Below, one piece after another: positions 40,797 through 49,142 of a DNA stretch of 64,000 nt; the stretch's first letter is position 1; each line of letters starts with the position of its first letter. Made by a program: the position numbers and the translations under genes. Below the pieces are notes generated by a model, which saw nothing but the letters and a program-made list of their open reading frames with translations, was not told the DNA's origin and searched no databases. This DNA comes from Ensifer sp. LCM 4579 (GTDB lineage: Bacteria; Pseudomonadota; Alphaproteobacteria; Rhizobiales; Rhizobiaceae). Location of the stretch: assembly GCF_001854885.1 (NCBI RefSeq), contig NZ_MDDV01000024.1, forward strand, positions 246,129 through 310,128. Reading direction: 5' to 3'.

Positions 40797-42134
40797 TCAG
40801 CGCACGAGCCGGATCGTGCCCGGATAGTTCAGTTGCTTGTCGGCGAGTTCGGCGCTGCAGTCCATCTTGAACGTGGCGTTGCCGATCATGGTGATCTCCT
40901 GGGCGATCAACCGGATGCACTCGCCGCTGGTAATCCCGTTGCCGGAATATTGCAGCTCGGCCGCATCCGGCAGGTAGACGATGCCGGTCAGCGATGAGCG
41001 GCTGTTGCCGTTGATCACCGCCGACCCGGTGTTCCCGTGTTCGGCGACGACCGAGAAGCCGGCCCAGGCACCCTCGAGCGACGGCGAGATGTTGAAAGTG
41101 GCGCCGCCGCGGATCAAGAGCTCGGCACCGTTCATCAGGAAGAAGGTGACGCCCTTGCCGGTCACCACCGACTGGGCGGCGAGTTCGAGGCGCCCGCCGT
41201 CGATGATGTAGTTTCCGGGCTCGAGATTGACGCTTCCCTTGATGTCCAGGGTGCCGTAGGTGCCGGGCTTCAGCGTCACCACATAGCCGTCGGTCTTCTT
41301 TGGCGTCTTGCCGGTGCCGTTGCAATCGCCGTTGCCGCCGCCGCCGCTGATATAATCCTGGCCGCAACCCGAGAGATCGACCCAGGCGGACGTCTTCGGC
41401 ATCGCCTTGCTCGCGAAAGGATCGGGCACGCGCGGCGACCCTTCCACCGCATGGTCGCAGGCAAGCGTGATGTCCTGCGGCGAGCCGTAGATGGCCCCCG
41501 CCGCATAGAGACATTCCGCTTTCAGCGTGCTCGTACCACCGACATAAATGGACTCACTGTAGTTCGAATTGGAGACGACGGCGCATCCGGTCAGGTCCAC
41601 GATCGCGCTGCCGCTGACATTGAAGCCCCGCTGGGCCGTATAGTGAAGGGCCAGGATACAGGCTTCCGCGCCCGCGGCTCTGGCCGCCACGGCCCGGCGC
41701 CAGATCTGGAACGGCGCCCGCTCGAGGAACAGCGGCGTATATTCCACGGCATATTCCGCCGTGGCCGTGTCTTCGTTGACGTCGCGGGTGAAGCTCACCG
41801 TCAACGCTTCTTCTGTCGAGGCGTCCGTCGGCGAGGCCAAAGCTTCGGCGACGACATCCTGCGGCAGCGAATAATTGCTCCAGAAGAACTTCGCGCCTTC
41901 CTTTGAGGCGGCGTCTTCGGTCGCCCCCTCGCCATAGGCTCTCACGGATCCGAGCGCCGCGGCATCCAGTGCATTCTGGATCTTCTCCGCTTCGAGATAG
42001 GCGCCGACGAAATCGAGCGCCAGCGCCGCTGCGCCTATGATCGGCACGAAGGCGATGGCGCCCAGTACCGCAAAATTCCCGTCCCTGCTGTCTGCCAGTT
42101 TCCCGAATTGCGCACGGAACCGCTTGGCCATCAT
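40797..42134 (-). CDS. TadG-like pilus-assembly/surface protein
   Basis: A 445-aa protein. The N-terminus has the TadE/TadG signature: a basic stretch (FGKLADSRDGNFAVLGAIAF) entering one membrane helix and then ALDFVGAYLEAEKIQNALDA, AALGSVRAYG. The remaining 350 residues are exported and contain beta-strand repeats (TLDIKGSVNLEPGNYIIDGG, then LELAAQSVVTGKGVTFFLMN and AELLIRGGATFNISPS) with about ten cysteines. Tad-locus genes normally adjoin it, but none do here, so it may be a stand-alone Flp-associated minor protein. The start MMAKRFRAQ at 42134 fits. Confidence 0.75.
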   Translation of the reverse strand: MMAKRFRAQFGKLADSRDGNFAVLGAIAFVPIIGAAALALDFVGAYLEAEKIQNALDAAALGSVRAYGEGATEDAASKEGAKFFWSNYSLPQDVVAEALASPTDASTEEALTVSFTRDVNEDTATAEYAVEYTPLFLERAPFQIWRRAVAARAAGAEACILALHYTAQRGFNVSGSAIVDLTGCAVVSNSNYSESIYVGGTSTLKAECLYAAGAIYGSPQDITLACDHAVEGSPRVPDPFASKAMPKTSAWVDLSGCGQDYISGGGGNGDCNGTGKTPKKTDGYVVTLKPGTYGTLDIKGSVNLEPGNYIIDGGRLELAAQSVVTGKGVTFFLMNGAELLIRGGATFNISPSLEGAWAGFSVVAEHGNTGSAVINGNSRSSLTGIVYLPDAAELQYSGNGITSGECIRLIAQEITMIGNATFKMDCSAELADKQLNYPGTIRLVR

Positions 42135-42257
42135 AGCCTTCCCCCTCCGAAACAGGAAATGCCGGCCACTTAAGCATCATCGAATTCACGTTTCGTTAGG
42201 AAAATTGCCAGTGTTTTAAGCAATTCTTATATATGAGCCGCCAACGGAACAGTTGCG

Positions 42258-42467
42258 CTACCGCTGCCACGCGGCTTCATTCTTCTTCTCGTAATCGCCG
42301 AACGCCTTTGCGAGACCGCCCAGAACCTCGGCCGCCGTCTCGAACATCGCCTTGAACTGCGGCTCGTCGACCTTCGTGACATCGTCGCGCAGATGCGCGA
42401 TCAGTGCGTTCAGTTCCCGCGTCATCTTCCGTGTGTGGTATATCGGATTGGTCTCCGGCTGAGCCAT
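42258..42467 (-). CDS. Small conserved-looking protein (69 aa)
   Basis: MAQPETNPIYHTRKMTRELN leads to LIAHLRDDVTKVDEPQFKAM and FETAAEVLGGLAKAFGDYEK, a mostly helical acidic/basic protein. AAAGGACGATGCA precedes the ATG. The length and helical pattern are typical of small cytoplasmic proteins found across Rhizobiaceae, but I cannot name a function. Confidence 0.6.
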   Translation of the reverse strand: MAQPETNPIYHTRKMTRELNALIAHLRDDVTKVDEPQFKAMFETAAEVLGGLAKAFGDYEKKNEAAWQR

Positions 42468-42712
42468 TGCATCGTCCTTTCGTCCTGCAAGCGTCTGATA
42501 AGACGGGTGGCGTGTAGGGGTGGAGTGTATCGGGGATAATGCTGGTCGCGGGGGGCGGTTCCACATGCGGCCGGCCGCCGTGCGGCAGCGGATCGCCGCG
42601 CAATAATCGATCCGGCTTGGTAACAAAATGCCCTCAAATGTTACTGGACCGACCTCATCGATCCTGCAAAATAGGCAGGCAAAAAGCGTCGAAGGGTTTT
42701 CAGTAGGAATTT

Positions 42713-42909
42713 AGATCAGAGCTCGCCCGAGTGGTGAGCTCTGATTGTAGAGGGACCCGGTCGAGTTTGCGGCGGCTCTCGGGAGTGGATACGGATCGAC
42801 GGCTAAGTTAGCGAAGGAGCGTAATGCTCTGGGCAAAAGAATTGCGCCCACAGGTTGGTAGCATTGACCGCAGTCTTCGGCCCGCCCCTTCGGAGGCGGG
42901 CCTTTCTTT
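42713..42909 (+). ncRNA. Candidate structured small RNA
   Basis: The segment starts with a perfect 10-bp hairpin (ATCAGAGCTC, 11-nt loop, GAGCTCTGAT at 42715-42745), continues through about 130 bases with further short pairings, and ends in a strong intrinsic terminator. No protein frame in either direction has a ribosome-binding site and family-like composition. Hairpin plus terminator in a 730-bp gap is the hallmark of a stand-alone small RNA. No consensus promoter was identified upstream, so the 5' end is a guess. Confidence 0.45.
42879..42909 (+). terminator. Rho-independent terminator
   Basis: Stem GGCCCGCC/GGCGGGCC with a CCTTCGGA loop followed by TTTCTTTG. No plus-strand protein gene lies upstream, which supports a non-coding transcript ending here. 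Confidence 0.8.
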
Positions 42910-43032
42910 GCCCCTCTGCAGCGCCGTCGTATCGCCCGGGGCAGCGCCAATCCATCATGTCATTCTAATGGACACCCGACTCGGCGATTGCTACTCTCCT
43001 CACGCGGGATGGAAACCTTCGGCATGGCTTGG

Positions 43033-43113
43033 GGCGCCGCGCGTCTATCAAACGCAAGTTGAATTGCCGCATGTCGCTGTCCTTGATCGAAGTCGCTTCA
43101 AGGAGACGTGCAG
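43033..43113. repeat. Partial RIME-like element
   Basis: GGCGCCGCGCGTCTATCAAA followed by TTGAATTGCCGCATGTCGCT and the inverse pair CTTGATCGAAG/CTTCAAGGAGACGTGCAG; the same order as the full element at 15998-16159 with the second half of the first palindrome missing. It lies 87 bases before the cyclase ATG, in its leader. Confidence 0.65.
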
Positions 43114-43199
43114 GAATTCACTTCTTCGACTCCCTTCCCGCCGCGCTTCGCGTCGGCTCGTTCCGGCGGATCGCGATTTTGCAATCAGGAGGTTGCTGC

Positions 43200-44966
43200 A
43201 TGAGGCGGCTGGCAGCGATCATGGATGCCGACGTCGTTGGCTACAGCCGATTGATGGGGCGGGACGAAACGGGAACCTTCCAGGCATTGAAGGCGTGCCG
43301 CAATGCTTTCATCGCGCCTGCCGTTGCAGAGCATGGCGGGCGCGTCGTGAAGCAGACGGGTGATGGTACCCTTGCGGAATTCTCGAGTGTCGTCGATTCC
43401 GTCGCCTGCGCCATGGCAATCCAGAAACGAATGGCCGAACGCGACGGGGCCGGCGCCGAGGGCCTGCAGCTGCGCATCGGCATCCATTTGGGCGACGTCA
43501 TCGTGGAGGACGACGATATTCACGGTGACGGCGTCACGGTTGCCGCCCGACTGCAGAGCCTCGCTCCCCCGGGCGGCATCTGCGTTTCCCAGCAGGTCCA
43601 TGACCAGGTCGCATCGAAGCTCGACTTCCCGGCGAGCGATTTCGGCCGGCGGACGCTCCGCGACGGCCATGCGCCGATACGGGTGTGGCGATGGCAGCCG
43701 GAAGGCACGAGCGGCCCCTTGGCCGAGACACCCGCCGACGATCGGCCGCCCCCGGATCAAAAGCGCCCGTCGGTCGCCGTCCTGCCCTTCGCCAATCTCT
43801 CGAGCGTCGACGGCCAGGAACATTTTTCGGACGGCTTCACCGAAGAGCTTATTGCCACCCTTGCCCGCTGCCGCTGGCTCCGGGTCGTCGCCCGCAACTC
43901 CTCCTTCGCCTATAAGGGCGCCGCCATCGATGTCCGCAAGGTGGCCGAGGACCTCGGCGTCAAATATGTGATCGAAGGCAGCATCCGCCGCGCGGGAAAC
44001 CGCATCCGCATCACCGCGCAATTGCTGAGCGGCGAAACCGGCATGCTGCTCTGGGCGGAACGCTACGACCGGATGCTCGACGACGTGTTCGTGCTGCAGG
44101 ACGAGATTGCCGGCCAGATCACCGGCACCGTCCAGCCGGAGCTCGGCATCATCGAATTCGCCGCGCTGCGCGGCCACACCGCCGCCGACCTTAACGCCTG
44201 GAACATCTATCTGAAGGGCCTCTGGCATCTCTACAAGTTCAATCTCGACGATCTCAGGATCGCCAAGGAGCTGTTCCAACGGGCGATCGAGCTCGAACCC
44301 GGCTTCGCCCAGGCCCATGCGCGCCTCGCCTATGTCCACATCCAGCTCGGCTGGTACGGCCCGCTTTCCGAACGCGCCGAGCGCATCGGCGACGCCATCG
44401 CGCTCGCCGAGCGGGCGATCACGCTCGACAGCCGTGAACCGGCTGCGCATGTGGCCCTCGGCCGGGCGCTTGCCCTCGGCGGCCAGCCGGAACGCGGCAT
44501 CGATCATCTTCGCAATGCATTGAGACTGGATGCAAGCTTCGCGCAGGGCCATTTCGCCCTCGGGCAGGCGCTCTGCTATGTGGAGCGGCCGGAGGAAGCC
44601 ATTGCCGAAATCAAGGAGGCGTTCCGGCTGAGCCCGCGCGATCCGCATCTGTGGACGTTCCACAACATGCTGGCGATCGCGCATTATCAATCGGACCGCT
44701 TCGACGAAGCCGCCGCGGCGGCACGTGCCTCGCTCCGCCAGGAAAATGTCACCTTCTGGCCGGCCATGGTGCTGGCGGCGGCCCTCGGCGCCGAGGGACC
44801 AACGGCCGAGGCCCGCGAAGCCATCTCGGATCTTCTCCGCCGGCGCCCGGACCTGACGACGGCGACGGCGCGAGCCGAATTCTATTTCGGCGACCGCCCG
44901 GCCATGTCGGAACAATTCGTCGACCGCTTCGTCGGCGACCTGCGCCGCGCCGGCCTGCCCGATTAG
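43200..44966 (+). CDS. Class III nucleotidyl cyclase with TolB-like and TPR regions
   Basis: A 588-aa cytoplasmic protein. The cyclase domain spans about 1-165: first metal Asp D11 (MDADVVGYS), substrate Lys K51 and second metal Asp D55 (KQTGDGT), and R117. Position 113, an Asn in most active cyclases (GVN-AAR), is Thr (GDGVTVAARLQ). A TolB-like domain (SVAVLPFANLS, residues about 195-330) and tetratricopeptide repeats (about 350-560, for example AIELEPGFAQAHARLAYVHI, LRNALRLDASFAQGHFALGQ) follow. The start is set by AGGAGG seven bases before ATG 43200. Sinorhizobia carry many such cyclases, some tied to symbiosis. The cAMP/cGMP preference is not visible. Confidence 0.85.
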   Translation: MRRLAAIMDADVVGYSRLMGRDETGTFQALKACRNAFIAPAVAEHGGRVVKQTGDGTLAEFSSVVDSVACAMAIQKRMAERDGAGAEGLQLRIGIHLGDVIVEDDDIHGDGVTVAARLQSLAPPGGICVSQQVHDQVASKLDFPASDFGRRTLRDGHAPIRVWRWQPEGTSGPLAETPADDRPPPDQKRPSVAVLPFANLSSVDGQEHFSDGFTEELIATLARCRWLRVVARNSSFAYKGAAIDVRKVAEDLGVKYVIEGSIRRAGNRIRITAQLLSGETGMLLWAERYDRMLDDVFVLQDEIAGQITGTVQPELGIIEFAALRGHTAADLNAWNIYLKGLWHLYKFNLDDLRIAKELFQRAIELEPGFAQAHARLAYVHIQLGWYGPLSERAERIGDAIALAERAITLDSREPAAHVALGRALALGGQPERGIDHLRNALRLDASFAQGHFALGQALCYVERPEEAIAEIKEAFRLSPRDPHLWTFHNMLAIAHYQSDRFDEAAAAARASLRQENVTFWPAMVLAAALGAEGPTAEAREAISDLLRRRPDLTTATARAEFYFGDRPAMSEQFVDRFVGDLRRAGLPD

Positions 44967-45000
44967 CCCCGAGAATCCTCGGCCGTACAGCCCCTCATCC

Positions 45001-45051
45001 GCCTGCCCGTCCTCCGCAGCAGCTGCGCAGCAGCTGCGGAGGGTGGACCGG
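45001..45051. repeat. GC-rich intergenic palindrome, third copy
   Basis: GCCTGCCCGTCCTCCGCAGC followed by AGCTGCGCAGCAGCTGCGGA and GGGTGGACCGG, the cleanest member of the family at 5626-5707 and 19814-19866. It lies in the 450-bp gap after the cyclase. The rest of 44967-45416 shows no gene. Confidence 0.75.
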
Positions 45052-45416
45052 CACCTTCTTCCGATTTTACGGGGAGAAGGGACTCGCTCCGCCCCCGTGC
45101 GCCTACTCGCCTCAAGATACTTGAAGGCGGATGACAGCCCTGAACCCAATCCCAAGAAACAAACGCGGCGACCGCCGTCGTACGGCGCGGGCAGCTTCGC
45201 TGGTTCGCGGCGAGTTTTTGAAATTATCTGCTGAACCGACGCTCTATTTGGCAAAGCCAACTCCTTGATCGACCTATTCTGGGTGACGCCTGACCCAGCC
45301 CAGAGGCACATCGCTGGCTCAACCGCGCGGGGCAGCAAAACATCCGGCCCCCGCGCCGGGAAGGAACTCAATCAGCCTCATCGATCCTGCAGCGCGAACC
45401 GAAGAAAGAACATGGC

Positions 45417-45773
45417 ATGTCACTGTTGATTACTATCGATACCGATCCGGACTTCACGCCAAAGGACGCGGTTCCCGCACCGGACCGGCTCATTTCGGGG
45501 AGTCCCTTCTTCAAGACCTGGGCACAGGATGCCTCGAAAGGGGAGAAGGTGCTGACCGGGGTCTGGGAGGCGACGCCTGGCGAGCATCATTCGATCAAGG
45601 GGACCACCTACGAATTCTGCCACATCATTTCGGGTCTCGTGGAAATTGAGGAGGAGGGCGGCGAGACGAAGACCTATCGCGCTGGTGACAGCTTCGTCAT
45701 GAAGCCGGGTTTCGCCGGTGTTTGGCGCACAATCGAGACCGTACGCAAGATCTACGTTTGCGTTTACGAGTGA
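45417..45773 (+). CDS. Cupin-fold protein (DUF861/cupin_3 type)
   Basis: A 118-aa single-domain cupin: GEHHSIKGTTYEFCHIISGL then EIEEEGGETKTYRAGDSFVM and PGFAGVWRTIE. The family feature G-V-W-E-A-TPGEH and C-terminal GVW fit cupin_3 proteins encoded beside amino-acid or amine catabolic genes, some regulatory and some enzymatic. The usual metal-binding histidines are only partly kept. It is convergent with the catabolic operon; two hairpins lie between the two 3' ends. Confidence 0.75.
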   Translation: MSLLITIDTDPDFTPKDAVPAPDRLISGSPFFKTWAQDASKGEKVLTGVWEATPGEHHSIKGTTYEFCHIISGLVEIEEEGGETKTYRAGDSFVMKPGFAGVWRTIETVRKIYVCVYE

Positions 45774-45781
45774 CAGCAAAA

Positions 45782-45890
45782 CCCAGGTGCGCCGGCTATG
45801 GCGCACTTGGGAATTTGGATGAGGCGACGCTGAAACCGGGGCCAAGAACAGGCGCGACGTGCGCCCGGCCTCCGGCCGGGCACACCTATT
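45782..45890. terminator. Paired hairpins between convergent genes
   Basis: Hairpin 1: CCCAGGTGCGCC (45782-45793), loop GGCTAT, GGCGCACTTGGG (45800-45811), with AAAA before and AATTT after, so it could act on both strands. Hairpin 2: GCCCGGCC-TCC-GGCCGGGC at about 45862-45880, then ACACCTATTTT, better suited to the plus strand. Together they separate the cupin gene from the dehydrogenase gene. Confidence 0.7.
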
Positions 45891-45898
45891 TTGCACAT

Positions 45899-47326
45899 TC
45901 ACCCGTTCGAGAAGCCGACGATGCCCTTGATCTCGGTAAATTCGTGCAGCCCGAACTTCCCGTATTCCCGGCCGTTGCCTGATTGCTTGTAGCCGCCGAA
46001 GGGGGCGGCTGCGTCCCAGGCGGAGCTGTTGAGGCGAACGGTGCCCGTCCGCAACCTGCTTGCTATGGCCCGCGCTTCCGGCAGGTCGCCCTGGATGTAG
46101 GCGGCGAGGCCATAGGGTGTATCGTTGGCGATCGCGATCGCTTCATCCTCGCCGTCATAACCGATGATCGACAGTACCGGGCCGAAGATTTCCTCCCGCG
46201 CAATCGTCATCTGATTGGTGACGCGGGCAAACACGGTCGGGCGCACGTAGTAGCCGGCATTGAGATGCGACGGGCGGCCAGGGCCACCGGCGACGAGCTC
46301 CGCTCCTTCCGCGATGCCGCGTTCGATCAACGCCTGGATCTTTTCGAACTGGGCAGCGCTGGCGACGGGTCCGAGGTCGGTGCGCGGATCCGAAGGCGGA
46401 CCGACAACGAGCGCAGCCGCTTCCTTCGCGGCGATCGAGCTTGCTTCGCCCATCCGCTCCGCCGGCACCAGCATCCGCGTTGGCGAAGTACAGGTTTGAC
46501 CGGAATTGCCGAAGCACCGGCGTACGCCGGCGGCGACCGCGGCTGCGAAGTCGGCGCTGCGCAGGATGATGTTCGGCGACTTGCCGCCGAGCTCCTGATG
46601 CACCCGCTTGACCGTCGGTGCCGCGGCCAGCGCCATGGCGATGCCGGCGCGGGTCGACCCGGTGAAGGACACCATGTCGACGTCCGGATGGCTGGCCAGC
46701 ATCGCGCCAACCGTCGGGCCGTCGCCCTGAACGAGGTTGAAGACGCCCTTCGGCACGCCGGCCTCATCCATGATCTCGGCAAAGACGACGGCGTTGAAGG
46801 GAGCGATCTCCGAAGGCTTCAACACCATGGTGCATCCCGTGGCGAGCGCCGGAGCGACCTTGCAGGCGATCTGGTTGATCGGCCAGTTCCACGGCGTGAT
46901 CATGCCGACGACCCCGACCGGTTCGTGCACGATGCGCGTGGTCCCCTGCATGTAGTCGAAGGCAAAGGTCTCAAGAGCCTTGATCGTCTGCTCGAAATGG
47001 GCAGCGCCGATGCCGGCCTGCTCGGCCCGGGCCATGGCGAGCGGCGCCCCCATTTCCCGCGAGATGATGTCGCCGAGCTCGTCATTGCGGCGCTTCAGGA
47101 TCGTCACGATGCGCTTCAGCAGGTCGATGCGCTCTTGCTTCGACGTCTGCGAGAAGGAGGCAAAGGCCCGCCGCGCGGCCGCGACCGCCTTTTCCGCGTC
47201 GGTGGCACTGCCGAGTGCGATCGTTCCTATCGGCTGCTCGGTCGATGGATCGATGACCTCGCGGGCCCTCGACACCGTGGGTCCGACCCATTCACCGCCG
47301 ATATAGAACTTGTGCGCATGTTTCAC
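45899..47326 (-). CDS. NAD(P)-dependent aldehyde dehydrogenase
   Basis: A 475-aa ALDH-superfamily enzyme. The catalytic Glu E245 is in VHQELGGKSPN, the nucleophile C279 in NSGQTCTSPTR, the oxyanion Asn in TPWNWPINQ (about 145-153), and the C-terminal region APFGGYKQSGNGREYG is complete. It oxidises an aldehyde to the acid; the sequence resembles betaine-aldehyde-type and semialdehyde dehydrogenases. The GTG start at 47326 overlaps the TGA of the upstream FAD subunit gene (GTGA). It ends the catabolic operon and would handle the aldehyde released by the oxidases upstream. Confidence 0.9.
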   Translation of the reverse strand: MKHAHKFYIGGEWVGPTVSRAREVIDPSTEQPIGTIALGSATDAEKAVAAARRAFASFSQTSKQERIDLLKRIVTILKRRNDELGDIISREMGAPLAMARAEQAGIGAAHFEQTIKALETFAFDYMQGTTRIVHEPVGVVGMITPWNWPINQIACKVAPALATGCTMVLKPSEIAPFNAVVFAEIMDEAGVPKGVFNLVQGDGPTVGAMLASHPDVDMVSFTGSTRAGIAMALAAAPTVKRVHQELGGKSPNIILRSADFAAAVAAGVRRCFGNSGQTCTSPTRMLVPAERMGEASSIAAKEAAALVVGPPSDPRTDLGPVASAAQFEKIQALIERGIAEGAELVAGGPGRPSHLNAGYYVRPTVFARVTNQMTIAREEIFGPVLSIIGYDGEDEAIAIANDTPYGLAAYIQGDLPEARAIASRLRTGTVRLNSSAWDAAAPFGGYKQSGNGREYGKFGLHEFTEIKGIVGFSNG

Positions 47327-48843
47327 TGGTTTCTCCCATGTGTGGCATCCTGCGCCCCATCGTGGGCGCGTTCCACGAATCCGGCGACAGCGAGGATGGC
47401 TGCCTCCGTGTGCGGCAAAGCGGCGAGCTCGCCCAGTGTCACGGGTTTGATGGGCGGGCGTAGCCGATAGTAACCGACCTCGCCGGGCGGAACGCCACGA
47501 AATTGAGCCAGCAGTTCAACCGCGGTCAGACCGCACAGCCGGCCCTGGCATGGCCCCATTCCGCATCGTGTGAACGCCTTCATCTGGTTAGGCCCCGGCA
47601 CGCCGAGCGCCGCAACTTCACGCAGCTTGCCGGCCGTAATTTCTTCACAGCGGCAGATGATGGTGCCGTCGTCCTCGGGCACGCGAAACGTTTTGCCGGG
47701 CCGGAACCGATGCTCGATGAAAGTCCTGCCCCTCAGGGCTCGCGCGAGCTTTTGCGCGTGTTGGGCCCGGCGCTGTTCGTAGACACCGTGGCCAATGCGA
47801 TTTAGGTCGAGCGCCGCAGACAGGCCCGCGAGTTCTCCTTGCCGAGCCGAGGCAACCGCCCCGACAATTCCCGCCGCATCACCGGCGATCGAAACCGCCG
47901 GAACCGAACTCGCGCCGCGACCGTCGACGGCCGGGCGGAAGGCTGCCAGCCGCTCGTCCCAGACGTAGTCGCACCCGGCTGCCAGCGTGAGATTGAGGTT
48001 TGGCGCAATCCCCTGGTGCAGAAGGAGCAGGTCGCCTTCGATGTGCAAGGACTTGTTGCCGCGACGAACCAGCAAGGCGCTGAATTGTTCGGAACCGACA
48101 GCCTCGATCGCTGTCACCCCGCGGATGACATGGGTTCGACGGTGAACCTCCAAAAGGAGCTTCAGGCCCTTGAGGGCGTAGGACGACGCGGAAAAGCCAA
48201 GCAGGTGAGGCAGGGCCAAGCGCCAGTTCTCGACCGGCGTGGTATCGATGACCGCTGTCACGGACACGCCGGCCCTGAGGAGTTGGCTTGCCAGCAAGTA
48301 CAAAAGCGGCCCGGTCCCGGCGAGGATGGTCCGTCCCGAGGGCACGAGGCCTGACGACTTCATCAGGATCTGGGCCGCTCCCGCCGCCATGACACCGGGC
48401 ATGGTCCAGCCCGGGAATGGGAACGGACGCTCGAGCGCGCCGGTTGCGAGAATGACGCGATGGGCGGCGATCGGCCGAGCAATGCCGCCGAACGAGATCC
48501 CGACCGCGAGCGCATGCGTGCCGTCGCCGGTTTCCTCGTCCGCAGGCCCGACGCTCCACACCGTCGCACGGCGGGCATAGCTCAAGTCTGCGCCCCGGAA
48601 CCGCTCGATGAGCCGCCGACCGGCAGCGTAGTCCGGCCCCATGCGCGTGAGATCGGCATCCGAAGCGCGCTCGACCGACCGATAGATCTGGCCGCCGGGC
48701 GATTCATTTTCGTCGGCCAGCAATACGGCGAGGCCGTGGGTCGAGGCTTCGATGGCTGCCGAGAGGCCGGCGGGCCCGGCGCCAACGACGACGAGGTCAT
48801 AGGCAGGTGCGAGATCGGCGGCAGATTGAAGGTCTTGGATCAT
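47323..48843 (-). CDS. Opine-oxidase-like subunit A (FAD/NAD(P) oxidoreductase with BFD-like Fe-S region)
   Basis: A 506-aa flavoprotein. An FAD-binding Rossmann motif begins at about 17 (YDLVVVGAGPAGLSAAIEAS), a second nucleotide site lies in the middle (ILAGTGPLLYLLASQLLRAG), and the C-terminal part carries a BFD-like cluster region with cysteines C397 and C399 (CRCEEIT) and C427/C432 (CGMGPC). The layout matches the large A subunits of octopine/nopaline oxidases, hydroxyproline dehydrogenases and HcnB. It should accept electrons from substrate oxidation by the B subunit. Start and stop overlap neighbouring genes by four bases each. Confidence 0.85.
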   Translation of the reverse strand: MIQDLQSAADLAPAYDLVVVGAGPAGLSAAIEASTHGLAVLLADENESPGGQIYRSVERASDADLTRMGPDYAAGRRLIERFRGADLSYARRATVWSVGPADEETGDGTHALAVGISFGGIARPIAAHRVILATGALERPFPFPGWTMPGVMAAGAAQILMKSSGLVPSGRTILAGTGPLLYLLASQLLRAGVSVTAVIDTTPVENWRLALPHLLGFSASSYALKGLKLLLEVHRRTHVIRGVTAIEAVGSEQFSALLVRRGNKSLHIEGDLLLLHQGIAPNLNLTLAAGCDYVWDERLAAFRPAVDGRGASSVPAVSIAGDAAGIVGAVASARQGELAGLSAALDLNRIGHGVYEQRRAQHAQKLARALRGRTFIEHRFRPGKTFRVPEDDGTIICRCEEITAGKLREVAALGVPGPNQMKAFTRCGMGPCQGRLCGLTAVELLAQFRGVPPGEVGYYRLRPPIKPVTLGELAALPHTEAAILAVAGFVERAHDGAQDATHGRNQ

Positions 48844-49142
48844 TCTTCCTGCCCCGGCATGGCCGCGCCGTCCTGTGTTTCGACCCGCATTCCCTCCACG
48901 ACAGTGGTCATGCAAGCCTGCCGGTTCGGCTGGCCATCGATCTTGACCAGGCATTCGAAGCACACACCCATCATGCAGTAAGGACCGCGGGCGGTGCCGG
49001 ACACCGGGGTGCGCCGCGTGCGGCAATGTCCCGCAGCCAATAGTGCAGCGGCGACGCTGTCGCCCTGGCTGGCCATAGTCGGCACGCCGTTGAATGTGAA
49101 TGAGACCGAACTCTCTTTTCTGTCAGGCAGCCGCCGGAACAT
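48840..49142 (-). CDS. Opine-oxidase-like subunit C ([2Fe-2S] protein)
   Basis: A 100-aa protein with a plant-type ferredoxin fold. Cysteines C56, C61, C64 (GPYCMMGVCFECLV) and C77 (RQACMTT) give the C-x4-C-x2-C-x12-C pattern of the small subunits of opine oxidase and hydrogen cyanide synthase complexes (OoxC/HcnA type). It would relay electrons between FAD subunits A and B. The ATG at 49142 lies within the end of the subunit B gene (20-base overlap), and its stop overlaps the start of subunit A as ATGA. Confidence 0.85.
   Translation of the reverse strand: MFRRLPDRKESSVSFTFNGVPTMASQGDSVAAALLAAGHCRTRRTPVSGTARGPYCMMGVCFECLVKIDGQPNRQACMTTVVEGMRVETQDGAAMPGQEE

Noticed and set aside
43185-45371. 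A 728-codon minus-strand frame across the cyclase
   Set aside because: It is antisense to the cyclase, crosses a GC-rich repeat and has no motif or start signal.
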